A stretch of DNA of 26,074 nt from JBAWXE01 sp037144255. Its GTDB lineage: Bacteria; Bacteroidota; Bacteroidia; Chitinophagales; Chitinophagaceae. Positions 7,440-14,701 of this stretch are shown here, in pieces. The notes below the pieces were generated by a model. It saw only the letters and a program-made list of their open reading frames with translations. It was not told where the DNA came from and did not search any database. Position 1 is the stretch's first letter. Each line of letters opens with the position of its first letter. The DNA lies in assembly GCA_037144255.1 (NCBI GenBank), contig JBAWXE010000032.1:1-26074 (forward strand), in the 5' to 3' direction. The translations under genes were made by a program, and so were the position numbers.

Positions 7440-7934
7440 ATGGATTTGCTGACCCCGGAACTCGGTTTATTTTTCTGGACGCTCGTAGCGTTCTTGCTCG
7501 TATTATTCATTTTGCGCAAATTTGCCTGGAAGCCAATATTGTCTATGTTGGGCGAACGCGAAAAAGGTATAGCAGAGTCTATAGCTACAGCTGAGCGTGT
7601 GAAAGGAGAAATGGCACAACTGAAATCAGAAAATGAGAAATTGATGGTTCAGGCTCGTGAAGAGCGTGCTCAGATGCTGAAAGAAGCTAAACAACAAAGC
7701 GAGCAAATAGTAACTAAGGCTAAAGAAGATACCAGAATGATAGCTGATAAGATGATAGCTGATGCACATCAGCAGATCACACAGCAGAAAATGGCTGCTC
7801 TTACAGAAGTGAAGAATGAAATAGGTAATCTGGCAGTAGAAGTAGCTGAGAAGATATTGCGTAAGCAATTGGCAGGTGGTGAAGACCAGAATAACTATAT
7901 CAAGAAACTGGCTGAAGAAATAAAAATGAACTAA
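7440..7934 (+). CDS. atpF: ATP synthase Fo subunit b
   Basis: Peripheral-stalk subunit of 164 residues. One N-terminal membrane helix (about 8-29, LGLFFWTLVAFLLVLFIL) is followed by the conserved FAWKPIL junction. A long charged coiled coil then runs to about residue 150, with many Glu, Lys, Gln and Ala and almost no Gly or Pro. It links the membrane sector to delta and the top of F1 and works as a dimer. There is a single b gene and no b' copy nearby. It lies about 105 bases after atpE, a gap filled by the hairpin, and about 50 bases before atpH. Confidence 0.96.
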   Translation: MDLLTPELGLFFWTLVAFLLVLFILRKFAWKPILSMLGEREKGIAESIATAERVKGEMAQLKSENEKLMVQAREERAQMLKEAKQQSEQIVTKAKEDTRMIADKMIADAHQQITQQKMAALTEVKNEIGNLAVEVAEKILRKQLAGGEDQNNYIKKLAEEIKMN

Positions 7935-7986
7935 GCAACAGAGCATTGAGCTTTGGAGTATTACCCAATTGACAAAATAAGATAAC

Positions 7987-8550
7987 ATGCAAAATCCCCG
8001 TCTCGCCTCACGTTATGCAAAATCGCTGCTGGATCTGGCAATTGAACAAAATTGTCTGGAAGAACTGCTGCATGATGTAAATGTGCTGGATGAGATATGT
8101 AATGTGAGTCATGAGTTTGTAGTGATGTTGCGTAGCCCTGTTATCAAGGCAGATAAGAAATTAGTAATTGTAAGTGCTGTATTGGAAGGACGTATCAAAG
8201 TACTGGCAAAAGCTTTTATAGACTTGCTGATACGTAAAGGACGTGAAGGTAATTTGCCTGAGATAGCTAAAGCAGTAGTCACACAATATAATCTGATGAA
8301 GAATATCAGAACTGTGAAACTGACAACAGCTGTACAAGTAGATGATAGTGTGAAACAATCTATACTGGGTAAACTGGTAAGCAATATGCCTGAACATAGT
8401 GTAGAACTGAAGACAGAAATAGATGAGGACATCATAGGTGGTTTCATTCTTGAAATGGATGATAAGCTGATAGATGCAAGTATCCGTCGTGATCTGAATG
8501 ATGTGAAAAAGAATTTCTTGAAGAACCTGTATGTGAGCGAGCTGCGCTAA
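7987..8550 (+). CDS. atpH: ATP synthase F1 subunit delta
   Basis: OSCP/delta subunit, 187 residues, the cap that ties the b stalk to the alpha/beta hexamer. The N-terminal helical domain begins NPRLASRYAKSLLDLA, the usual opening of the family, and the C-terminal part holds the conserved IIGGFILEMDDKLIDASIRRDL block (about 148-169). Length and position between atpF and atpA are standard. There is no membrane segment. Confidence 0.95.
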   Translation: MQNPRLASRYAKSLLDLAIEQNCLEELLHDVNVLDEICNVSHEFVVMLRSPVIKADKKLVIVSAVLEGRIKVLAKAFIDLLIRKGREGNLPEIAKAVVTQYNLMKNIRTVKLTTAVQVDDSVKQSILGKLVSNMPEHSVELKTEIDEDIIGGFILEMDDKLIDASIRRDLNDVKKNFLKNLYVSELR

Positions 8551-8609
8551 TTAGAAAAGAGAAAAACAGTAAAAAGTATATTTTAATAACGTTATAAATA
8601 AAGCATATC

Positions 8610-10187
8610 ATGGTTGAGATCAAACCGGATGAAATATCGGCGATATTACGCCAGCAGTTAAGCAACTTCAATGTTTCTGCTGACTTAGAAGAAGTAGGTA
8701 CCGTGTTGCAGGTGGGTGATGGTATTGCCCGTGTGTATGGCTTGAACGGCGTTCGTTCAGGTGAATTGGTAGAATTTGAAAGTGGTGTGAAAGCCATCGC
8801 ATTGAACCTTGAAGAGGACAATGTGGGTGTGGTAATGATGGGTGAGAGCGGAGACATTAAAGAAGGTGCAAAAGTGCGCCGTACCGGTAAGATCGCCTCT
8901 ATCAATGTAGGCGAAGGAATGGTAGGACGTGTTATCAATACATTGGGTGAACCAATAGATGGTAAAGGCCCTATTACAGGTCCGGTATATGAAATGCCAC
9001 TGGAGCGTAAAGCACCGGGTGTTATCTTCCGTGAGCCTGTAAAGGAACCATTGCAAACCGGTATCAAAGCGATAGATGCTATGATCCCAGTAGGTCGTGG
9101 ACAACGTGAGTTGGTTATCGGAGACCGTCAGACTGGTAAAACTGCTATCTGCGTAGATACCATCATTAATCAAAAAGAATTCTTTGCTGCAGGTAAACCG
9201 GTATACTGTATATATGTAGCTATTGGCCAGAAAGCATCTACCATTGCAGGTGTGATGAAAACTCTGGAAGAAAATGGTGCATTGGCTTATACTATTATCG
9301 TTGCGGCTTCTGCAGCTGACCCTGCTCCATTGCAGTTCTTCGCTCCGTTTGCAGGTGCAGCGGTAGGTGAGTTTTTCCGTGATACCGGTCGTCCTGCATT
9401 GGTTGTTTATGATGATCTGTCTAAACAAGCTGTGGCATACCGTGAGGTATCATTGTTGCTGCGTCGTCCTCCAGGACGTGAAGCATATCCCGGTGACGTA
9501 TTTTATCTGCATAGTCGTTTGCTAGAACGCGCTGCTAAGGTTATCGCTAATGATGAGATAGCTAAGACCATGAACGATCTGCCGGAAAGCATTCGACATA
9601 TGGTGAAAGGCGGTGGTTCATTGACAGCATTGCCGATCATTGAAACACAAGCGGGTGACGTATCTGCTTACATCCCAACAAACGTTATCTCTATTACGGA
9701 CGGACAGATATTCCTAGAGTCTAACTTGTTCAACGCAGGTATTCGTCCGGCTATCAACGTAGGTATTTCTGTAAGTCGTGTGGGTGGTAATGCACAGATC
9801 AAATCCATGAAGAAAGTAGCAGGTACTCTGAAACTCGATCAGGCCCTGTACCGTGAAATGGAAGCGTTTTCTAAGTTTGGTGGTGATTTGGATGCTGCAA
9901 CTAAGATTGTATTGGATAAAGGTGCACGAAACGTGGAAATCCTGAAACAAGCGCAATATTCTCCATACAGTGTGGAAAAACAAGTAGCAATCATTTACTT
10001 AGGTACTAATAACCTGGTTCGTGAAGTACCAGTTAAGAATATGAAAGCTTTTGAAGAAGCATTCTTGCAACAAATGGAAATGAAATTGTCTGATGTATTA
10101 GGCGAGTTCAAGAAAGGTAACTTACCTGAAGATGGCATCAATAAGATGGTGAAACTGGCGCAAGACCTGATCCCTCAGTTCAAATAA
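8610..10187 (+). CDS. atpA: ATP synthase F1 subunit alpha
   Basis: Non-catalytic nucleotide-binding subunit, 525 residues. It shows the P-loop GDRQTGKT (171-178), the alpha/beta signature PAINVGISVS (380-389), and the arginine finger Arg390 in SVSRVGG, which reaches into the catalytic site of beta. Between LLERAAK and GGGSLTALP there is an extra segment of about 20 residues (roughly 311-333, with MNDLPESI) compared with E. coli; this insertion is typical of Bacteroidota. The gene is the last of this operon: a strong terminator follows within 30 bases of the stop, at the place where atpG is normally found. Confidence 0.98.
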   Translation: MVEIKPDEISAILRQQLSNFNVSADLEEVGTVLQVGDGIARVYGLNGVRSGELVEFESGVKAIALNLEEDNVGVVMMGESGDIKEGAKVRRTGKIASINVGEGMVGRVINTLGEPIDGKGPITGPVYEMPLERKAPGVIFREPVKEPLQTGIKAIDAMIPVGRGQRELVIGDRQTGKTAICVDTIINQKEFFAAGKPVYCIYVAIGQKASTIAGVMKTLEENGALAYTIIVAASAADPAPLQFFAPFAGAAVGEFFRDTGRPALVVYDDLSKQAVAYREVSLLLRRPPGREAYPGDVFYLHSRLLERAAKVIANDEIAKTMNDLPESIRHMVKGGGSLTALPIIETQAGDVSAYIPTNVISITDGQIFLESNLFNAGIRPAINVGISVSRVGGNAQIKSMKKVAGTLKLDQALYREMEAFSKFGGDLDAATKIVLDKGARNVEILKQAQYSPYSVEKQVAIIYLGTNNLVREVPVKNMKAFEEAFLQQMEMKLSDVLGEFKKGNLPEDGINKMVKLAQDLIPQFK

Positions 10188-10214
10188 AGTTTACTGAAAC
10201 ATACTAATAGTAGC

Positions 10215-10245
10215 AAGTCCTGACCACTAGTCAGGACTTTTTTGT
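10215..10245 (+). terminator. Rho-independent terminator of the atpBEFHA operon
   Basis: AAGTCCTGAC (10215-10224) pairs with GTCAGGACTT (10230-10239) around a five-base loop and is followed by a run of T. A textbook terminator that ends the operon after atpA. Confidence 0.93.
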
Positions 10246-10306
10246 TGTAGGAATTGCCGAGTATACATGGGAAAATATTCTTTACTTTTATATTGAACGC
10301 ATATGT

Positions 10307-11344
10307 ATGAATGAAGATCGGTTGAACTATATGAATATGGGCTTGATGCTGGTGGCTAGCGCTGTTGCATTAGTCCTACCATTCGAGATATTGTTGTTCA
10401 TGTATGCTGTCTTAGGGCCGTTACATTATCTGACAGAGATATCATGGTTGAAGAAGAAACAATTCTATTCGCCCGGTAAGAATGACTATATTGTTTTGGC
10501 GCTACTATGCGTATTATGTGTATTACCCAATCTGTACTTTTTGTTTACACGCTTAATGAATGGCGGCAAACTTGACGAAAGTGTGCCTACTACAGCTTAC
10601 TTCATGAAAAATTCTGTGGTTTGGGGTTCATTTTTCATTTTCATTGCATTTGCATCTGCTGTAATATTTATTCTGGTAAAGGAACAGTCAAAGAGATTGC
10701 TAGCATTCTTATTTGTTGCGGTATTAGCCAGGATAGTACAATCCAATCATTTCGGACTTATTATACTATCCATTTTTCTGCCAACGCTTATACATGTTTT
10801 TGTATTTACAGGGCTATTCATTTTACTAGGGGCCCTAAAATCTAAAAGCAGATCGGGAATATTGTCACTTGTTTTTTTTGTAGCTTGTACTATAGGCATC
10901 TTTCTAATACCTGCGGATGGAATGAATTATCATATAAGTACTAATACAGAAAAGATCTATGATAATTTTATGTCTACAGTGAACAAGAATATCTTTTCAT
11001 TTTTCCTAAATGTAAAAGAACCAACTAGGCAAATGATATTTGAATCAGATACAGGTATAGTAATTGCTAGGTTTATAGCCTTTGCTTATACGTATCATTA
11101 TTTCAACTGGTTCAGCAAGACTTCTGTCATCAAATGGCATGAAGTGCCTAAAGGAAGGATGGTCATCATTCTAATACTATGGGTAATATCTGTGACCTTG
11201 TATTACCTAAATTATATGGTAGGATTGATGGCGCTTTATTTTTTGGCAATGCTACATGTGATACTGGAGTTCCCACTTAATTTTCAATCCTTCAGACAAA
11301 TAATACAGTTGCTGACAGCTAAAAAAGCAGCTGTTAATACTTAG
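10307..11344 (+). CDS. Uncharacterised multi-pass membrane protein with intramembrane histidines
   Basis: A 345-residue, strongly hydrophobic protein with about eight to ten predicted membrane helices, no signal peptide and no domain I can name with confidence. Histidines fall in or at the ends of hydrophobic segments: H40 (LGPLHYLTE), H148 (QSNHFG), H163 (LIHVFVF), H264 (YHYFNWFSKTS), H278 and H317 (MLHVILEFP). Such a pattern can indicate a metal or heme site, and SNHFG is loosely like the HFG motif of Brp/Blh carotene dioxygenases, but overall similarity to that family is not evident. It is separated from the atp operon by a terminator, so it is not an ATP synthase gene. It is convergent with the oxygenase gene, 12 bases apart. 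Confidence 0.8.
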   Translation: MNEDRLNYMNMGLMLVASAVALVLPFEILLFMYAVLGPLHYLTEISWLKKKQFYSPGKNDYIVLALLCVLCVLPNLYFLFTRLMNGGKLDESVPTTAYFMKNSVVWGSFFIFIAFASAVIFILVKEQSKRLLAFLFVAVLARIVQSNHFGLIILSIFLPTLIHVFVFTGLFILLGALKSKSRSGILSLVFFVACTIGIFLIPADGMNYHISTNTEKIYDNFMSTVNKNIFSFFLNVKEPTRQMIFESDTGIVIARFIAFAYTYHYFNWFSKTSVIKWHEVPKGRMVIILILWVISVTLYYLNYMVGLMALYFLAMLHVILEFPLNFQSFRQIIQLLTAKKAAVNT

Positions 11345-11365
11345 AATTATAAATAGCTACTTTTT
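11322..11365. terminator. Shared bidirectional terminator inside two convergent 3' ends
   Basis: AAAAAGCAGCT (11322-11332) pairs with AGCTACTTTTT (11355-11365) with one mismatch, and three more pairs extend inwards. The left arm is in the membrane-protein gene and the right arm in the 3' end of the oxygenase gene. A/T runs at both outer edges fit termination in both directions. Confidence 0.45.
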
Positions 11366-12301
11366 CAATCCTATTTCGCGTAATCTTTCATCCAGATATT
11401 CACCGGCTGTATAATCTTCATATGCTTTTGGTAGCGAGGAAGTAATACAAACATCCAAACATGCCAAATTCATATCGCTTTTAGGATGCAAAAAGAAAGG
11501 GATTGAGAAACGAGATGTACCCCATTTTTCTCTAGGTGGATTCACTACACGATGCGTAGTAGATTTCAGCCGATTATTGGTGAGGCGTTGCAGCATGTCG
11601 CCTACATTCACTACAATTTGTTCAGGTAATGCAGTTACAGCTACCCATTCATTTTGTTTGGTTAGTATTTGCAAGCCATCGGCAGAAGCACCTACCAGTA
11701 ATGTGATGAGATTGATATCTTCATGTTGTTCGGCGCGTATGGCAGATTTAGGTTCTTGTGTGATAGGTGGATAATGAATGGCTCTAAGAATGGAATTGCC
11801 ATTATGAACATGAGGATCGAAGTAGTGTTCATCTAGTTCCAAAAACAGAGCAATAGCTTGTAGTAATGCAATGCCGGATCTTTCGAGGGCTTTATAAGCT
11901 TCAAGTAATGTGGGTGTGAATTGCGGTATTTCATGTACAATTACATTAGCAGGGTATTCACATTTTATAGGATCATTGTCCTGGACTTCTTGACCGAATT
12001 GAAAAAACTCTTTCAGGTCCGGAGCATCATATCCCTTAGCATGTTCACGCCCAAAGGAGGTATAACCTCGTTGCCCGGCGAGTTCAGCTATCTCGTAGGC
12101 TTCTTTAGAAGCGTTATTCATTGCAAAGAATGCAGTAACGAAAATGTACAGATCAGATATCAGTTCATCTGGTACACCATGATTCTTAACTGAGACGAAG
12201 CCGACCTCTTCGTATGCGTTACCTAATTGGTTTACAAACTGACTTTTTAAATGTGGTTCTCCTGAAATGAAATCTTGTAGATCTACAACGGGTATGTTCA
12301 T
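11357..12301 (-). CDS. 2-oxoglutarate/Fe(II)-dependent oxygenase, isopenicillin N synthase-like
   Basis: A cytosolic non-heme iron oxygenase of 314 residues. The N-terminal DIOX_N region starts IPVVDLQDF and includes GFVSVKNHGVP (34-44). The C-terminal jelly-roll core carries the iron triad His193-x-Asp195 (EQHEDINLITLLVG) and His250 (STTHRVVNP). The co-substrate motif Arg264-x-Ser266 follows in SRFSIPFFLHP. These are the family hallmarks, so an active enzyme is likely. The subfamily covers plant-type hydroxylases, isopenicillin N synthase and many bacterial enzymes of unknown substrate. There is no biosynthetic cluster around it, so the substrate cannot be inferred. A TACATTTG -7-like box is at 12319-12326, 18 bases ahead of the ATG. 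Confidence 0.93.
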   Translation of the reverse strand: MNIPVVDLQDFISGEPHLKSQFVNQLGNAYEEVGFVSVKNHGVPDELISDLYIFVTAFFAMNNASKEAYEIAELAGQRGYTSFGREHAKGYDAPDLKEFFQFGQEVQDNDPIKCEYPANVIVHEIPQFTPTLLEAYKALERSGIALLQAIALFLELDEHYFDPHVHNGNSILRAIHYPPITQEPKSAIRAEQHEDINLITLLVGASADGLQILTKQNEWVAVTALPEQIVVNVGDMLQRLTNNRLKSTTHRVVNPPREKWGTSRFSIPFFLHPKSDMNLACLDVCITSSLPKAYEDYTAGEYLDERLREIGLKK

Positions 12302-12318
12302 AAATAAATATATGCTAA

Positions 12319-12326
12319 CAAATGTA
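12319..12326 (-). promoter_or_regulatory. Candidate -7 box for the oxygenase gene
   Basis: The minus strand reads TACATTTG, an exact TAnnTTTG match just upstream of the ATG. A TTGG lies further up, but at shorter spacing than the consensus. Confidence 0.45.
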
Positions 12327-12563
12327 AGTTATAGGTTACCAATCAGTTTTGACGCTACTTTAATTTAATGTGAACAATAAACTGATGCCCATATCTGTTA
12401 AAAAAATCTAAAAATTAACGTTCCATTTACTGTATGATCCTGCCGGAAAACTCTTGTATCCTTTTAAAATCAATACTATGGCTAGCTGCGGGTACTTTAT
12501 ATCGAATAGGTGTATACATAATACTTTAACATTCTATAACCAACCCTAAGGCAAATAATTGAT

Positions 12564-12571
12564 TAGGTTTG
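12564..12571 (+). promoter_or_regulatory. Candidate -7 box for the TlpA-like lipoprotein gene
   Basis: TAGGTTTG followed by C, an exact TAnnTTTG match, ends 19 bases before the ATG at 12591. No clear -33 element is seen. Confidence 0.45.
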
Positions 12572-12590
12572 CAAGGAAATCTGTTCGTAG

Positions 12591-13724
12591 ATGAGAATTA
12601 AATCTTTACTTTTTTTATTTATTGCTATTACTCTTTTAGCTGCATGTAGCGGTTCTAAAAATAAATTTACCGTAATAGGTGATTTTAAGAACATGCCTGA
12701 GCAGCATGTGGTATTGGAAGAGTTGGGCATTAACGATGTTATTGTAATAGATTCTACCAAAAGTGATACCAAAGGTTCATTCGAATTGTCAGGTACTGCA
12801 CCTGAACCGGGCTTATATAGAATACGATTCCCACAAAACAAATATATCTTACTAGCAGTAGAGAAAGGTAATATTAAAGTTTCCGGAAATTGGAATACAC
12901 TTGAGAATTACGAAGTAGCAGGTTCTCCCAGCTCTGTAAGTCTGAAAGGTTTTCTGCGTAATGTAAGTGAGCATTTGCGCGATTTTAATACCATGGGTGT
13001 TGTATTGGATAGCCTGAAGGCACAAGGTAAAGATAGCATAATAGCCAGCGCCAGAAACGATCTGAAGGAAATGAACATGAAGTTCACCCGCTTTATAGAA
13101 CAATACGCCGATACCGTCTCATATCTTCCTTGTGCATTGTTTGCAGCACAGATGTTGAACCCAAGAGTAGAAAAGGCATATTTAACAGCATTCTCCGGTG
13201 GATTAAATCGTCGTTTCCCTAATGCTAAAATGGCTAAGGATTTCAATGTTAAATTGAACCAATTATTAGCTATACCTAATCATCAGGTACCCGTAGCATC
13301 AGGCGCTGCAGTAGGTGCTACAGCTCCTGAGATCACATCTATATCGGCCGACAATAAGAAAGTTTCTTTGTCTGACTATAAAGGCAAGTATGTTTTGGTT
13401 GATTTTTGGGCATCTTGGTGTGGACCATGCCGCGCAGAGAATCCTAATGTAGTAACTGCTTATAAGAAATTCAAAGACAAGAATTTTGTGATTCTTGGTG
13501 TTTCTCTGGATAATGATAAAACCAAATGGCATGATGCAGTAGAAAAAGATGAACTGACATGGATGCAAGTAAGTGACCTGAAAGGTTGGGAATCTGCATC
13601 TGTAAAAAGCTATGGTGTAGAAGCTATACCAGCTAATTTCTTAGTAGATCCCAATGGCAAAATAGTAGCACGCGATCTTCGTGGCGAAGCTTTGGAAAAC
13701 AAACTGCAGGAAGTACTGAAATAA
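12591..13724 (+). CDS. TlpA-like thiol:disulfide lipoprotein (DUF4369 + thioredoxin domain)
   Basis: A periplasm-facing lipoprotein of 377 residues. The signal peptide ends in the lipobox LAAC with lipidated Cys19. Residues about 24-115 form a beta-rich DUF4369-type domain (FTVIGDF, then GLYRIRF), followed by a helical linker to about 235. The C-terminal AhpC/TSA-thioredoxin domain (about 242-377) has the redox pair WCGPC (Cys277, Cys280) and the cis-proline in EAIPANF (Pro347). Such proteins are numerous in Bacteroidota and reduce or exchange disulfides on envelope proteins, cytochrome c assembly being the classical case; the client here is unknown. It is a single gene with its own promoter box and a terminator shared with the convergent beta-barrel gene. 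Confidence 0.94.
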   Translation: MRIKSLLFLFIAITLLAACSGSKNKFTVIGDFKNMPEQHVVLEELGINDVIVIDSTKSDTKGSFELSGTAPEPGLYRIRFPQNKYILLAVEKGNIKVSGNWNTLENYEVAGSPSSVSLKGFLRNVSEHLRDFNTMGVVLDSLKAQGKDSIIASARNDLKEMNMKFTRFIEQYADTVSYLPCALFAAQMLNPRVEKAYLTAFSGGLNRRFPNAKMAKDFNVKLNQLLAIPNHQVPVASGAAVGATAPEITSISADNKKVSLSDYKGKYVLVDFWASWCGPCRAENPNVVTAYKKFKDKNFVILGVSLDNDKTKWHDAVEKDELTWMQVSDLKGWESASVKSYGVEAIPANFLVDPNGKIVARDLRGEALENKLQEVLK

Positions 13725-13743
13725 TACCATGAATATGTTTATA

Positions 13744-13778
13744 TAGAGAAAGGGTAGCCAATGGCTACCCTTTCTCTA
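13744..13778. terminator. Bidirectional terminator between convergent genes
   Basis: A 17-bp near-perfect stem: TAGAGAAAGGGTAGCCA (13744-13760) mirrored by 13762-13778. It starts 20 bases after the TlpA-like stop and ends 17 bases before the barrel gene's stop, so it can serve both. Confidence 0.85.
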
Positions 13779-13795
13779 TTATGTGTATTTAATAA

Positions 13796-14563
13796 CTAAT
13801 ATCTCAATGCTAAATTAGTTTTAGGTGCATTATTACGGGGCAAGTTTTTAGTTCTGTAATGTATATCCCATCCTACACTGAGTGCTATCAGTTTCAGGCT
13901 TTCATACATACTATATGGCTTGTAAGAGATCCCGTTTGCAGTACTGGTATAATCTGTATTTAGGAAATTGACAGGATAGTATTGTAGTTTGAATATAACG
14001 CCAGGAGTTACAGATACACCTACAAAAAAGTAGGGCATGAATGTAGCTGTTCTTGAGCTGAACCATTCATTGTATTTGTCTTTATTTCCACGGGTCACAT
14101 ATCCTTTCTCTTTGTAATTGAAAGGCATGTCTAATCCTGTACCGGCAAATACAAAATTCCTATGTGAGAGATTGCCGAATTTTACACCAATAGGAATACC
14201 TATAGTATATACACGACGTTTGATAGTGCTGTCTCCTACTTTTTCTATATAGCCTATGTTTTTAATATTGACACCTGTGAATATGCCGAAGTGATCATTC
14301 AGATCATAATTGAAGTTATGTCCAATATTGAAAAATAAGGTAAAACGTAAAGTAGTGAGCTTTTCTTTCTCGCCGGTTTTTTTCATATCGGCTGTAGAGA
14401 ATATGGCTCCGTCAAACCCCGCACTTCTGTATAATTTTCGGGTAGGGATTTGGCTAAATTCATAACGACTAGTGTCATATTTGTTTTGGCTGTAACCTGA
14501 TGAGGGGGCTATAAGTAAAAGTGACAAAAGCGACAAAAAAGCTACTATATGATATTTTCTCAT
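13796..14563 (-). CDS. Outer-membrane beta-barrel protein
   Basis: A secreted protein of 255 residues from ATG 14563 (the frame extends back to 14608, but residues MRKYHIVAFLSLLSLLL form a proper signal peptide only from the inner ATG). Cleavage is likely after SSGYSQ. The rest alternates hydrophobic and polar residues in strands with aromatic girdles (LRFTLFFNIGHNF, GIFTGVNIKNIGY, FMPYFFVGVSVTPG, IFKLQYYPVNF). Such a run of 8-12 strands is typical of PorT/OmpW-size barrels of Bacteroidota. No plug or enzymatic motif is seen, and the specific role is unknown. It is divergent from lon across about 140 bases. Confidence 0.82.
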   Translation of the reverse strand: MRKYHIVAFLSLLSLLLIAPSSGYSQNKYDTSRYEFSQIPTRKLYRSAGFDGAIFSTADMKKTGEKEKLTTLRFTLFFNIGHNFNYDLNDHFGIFTGVNIKNIGYIEKVGDSTIKRRVYTIGIPIGVKFGNLSHRNFVFAGTGLDMPFNYKEKGYVTRGNKDKYNEWFSSRTATFMPYFFVGVSVTPGVIFKLQYYPVNFLNTDYTSTANGISYKPYSMYESLKLIALSVGWDIHYRTKNLPRNNAPKTNLALRY

Positions 14564-14701
14564 GGATAATCTTTGCGTAAAGGTATAAACTATACACACT
14601 ACCTGCAAAAATTACAGTTTTCAGCTATTTGGCATAAGTATTGACATTTATGTTTACCTTTTGAAACATTTTTAAGAGGCAATAATGTCATACGATCTAT
14701 A

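Noticed and set aside
8444..9428. Antisense frames of 207 and 223 residues over atpA
   Set aside because: Shadows of a highly conserved gene; their translations have odd composition and no family features.
10307..11344. Displaced atpG or other ATP synthase gene
   Set aside because: The product is a multi-pass membrane protein with no gamma-subunit motifs and is separated by a terminator.
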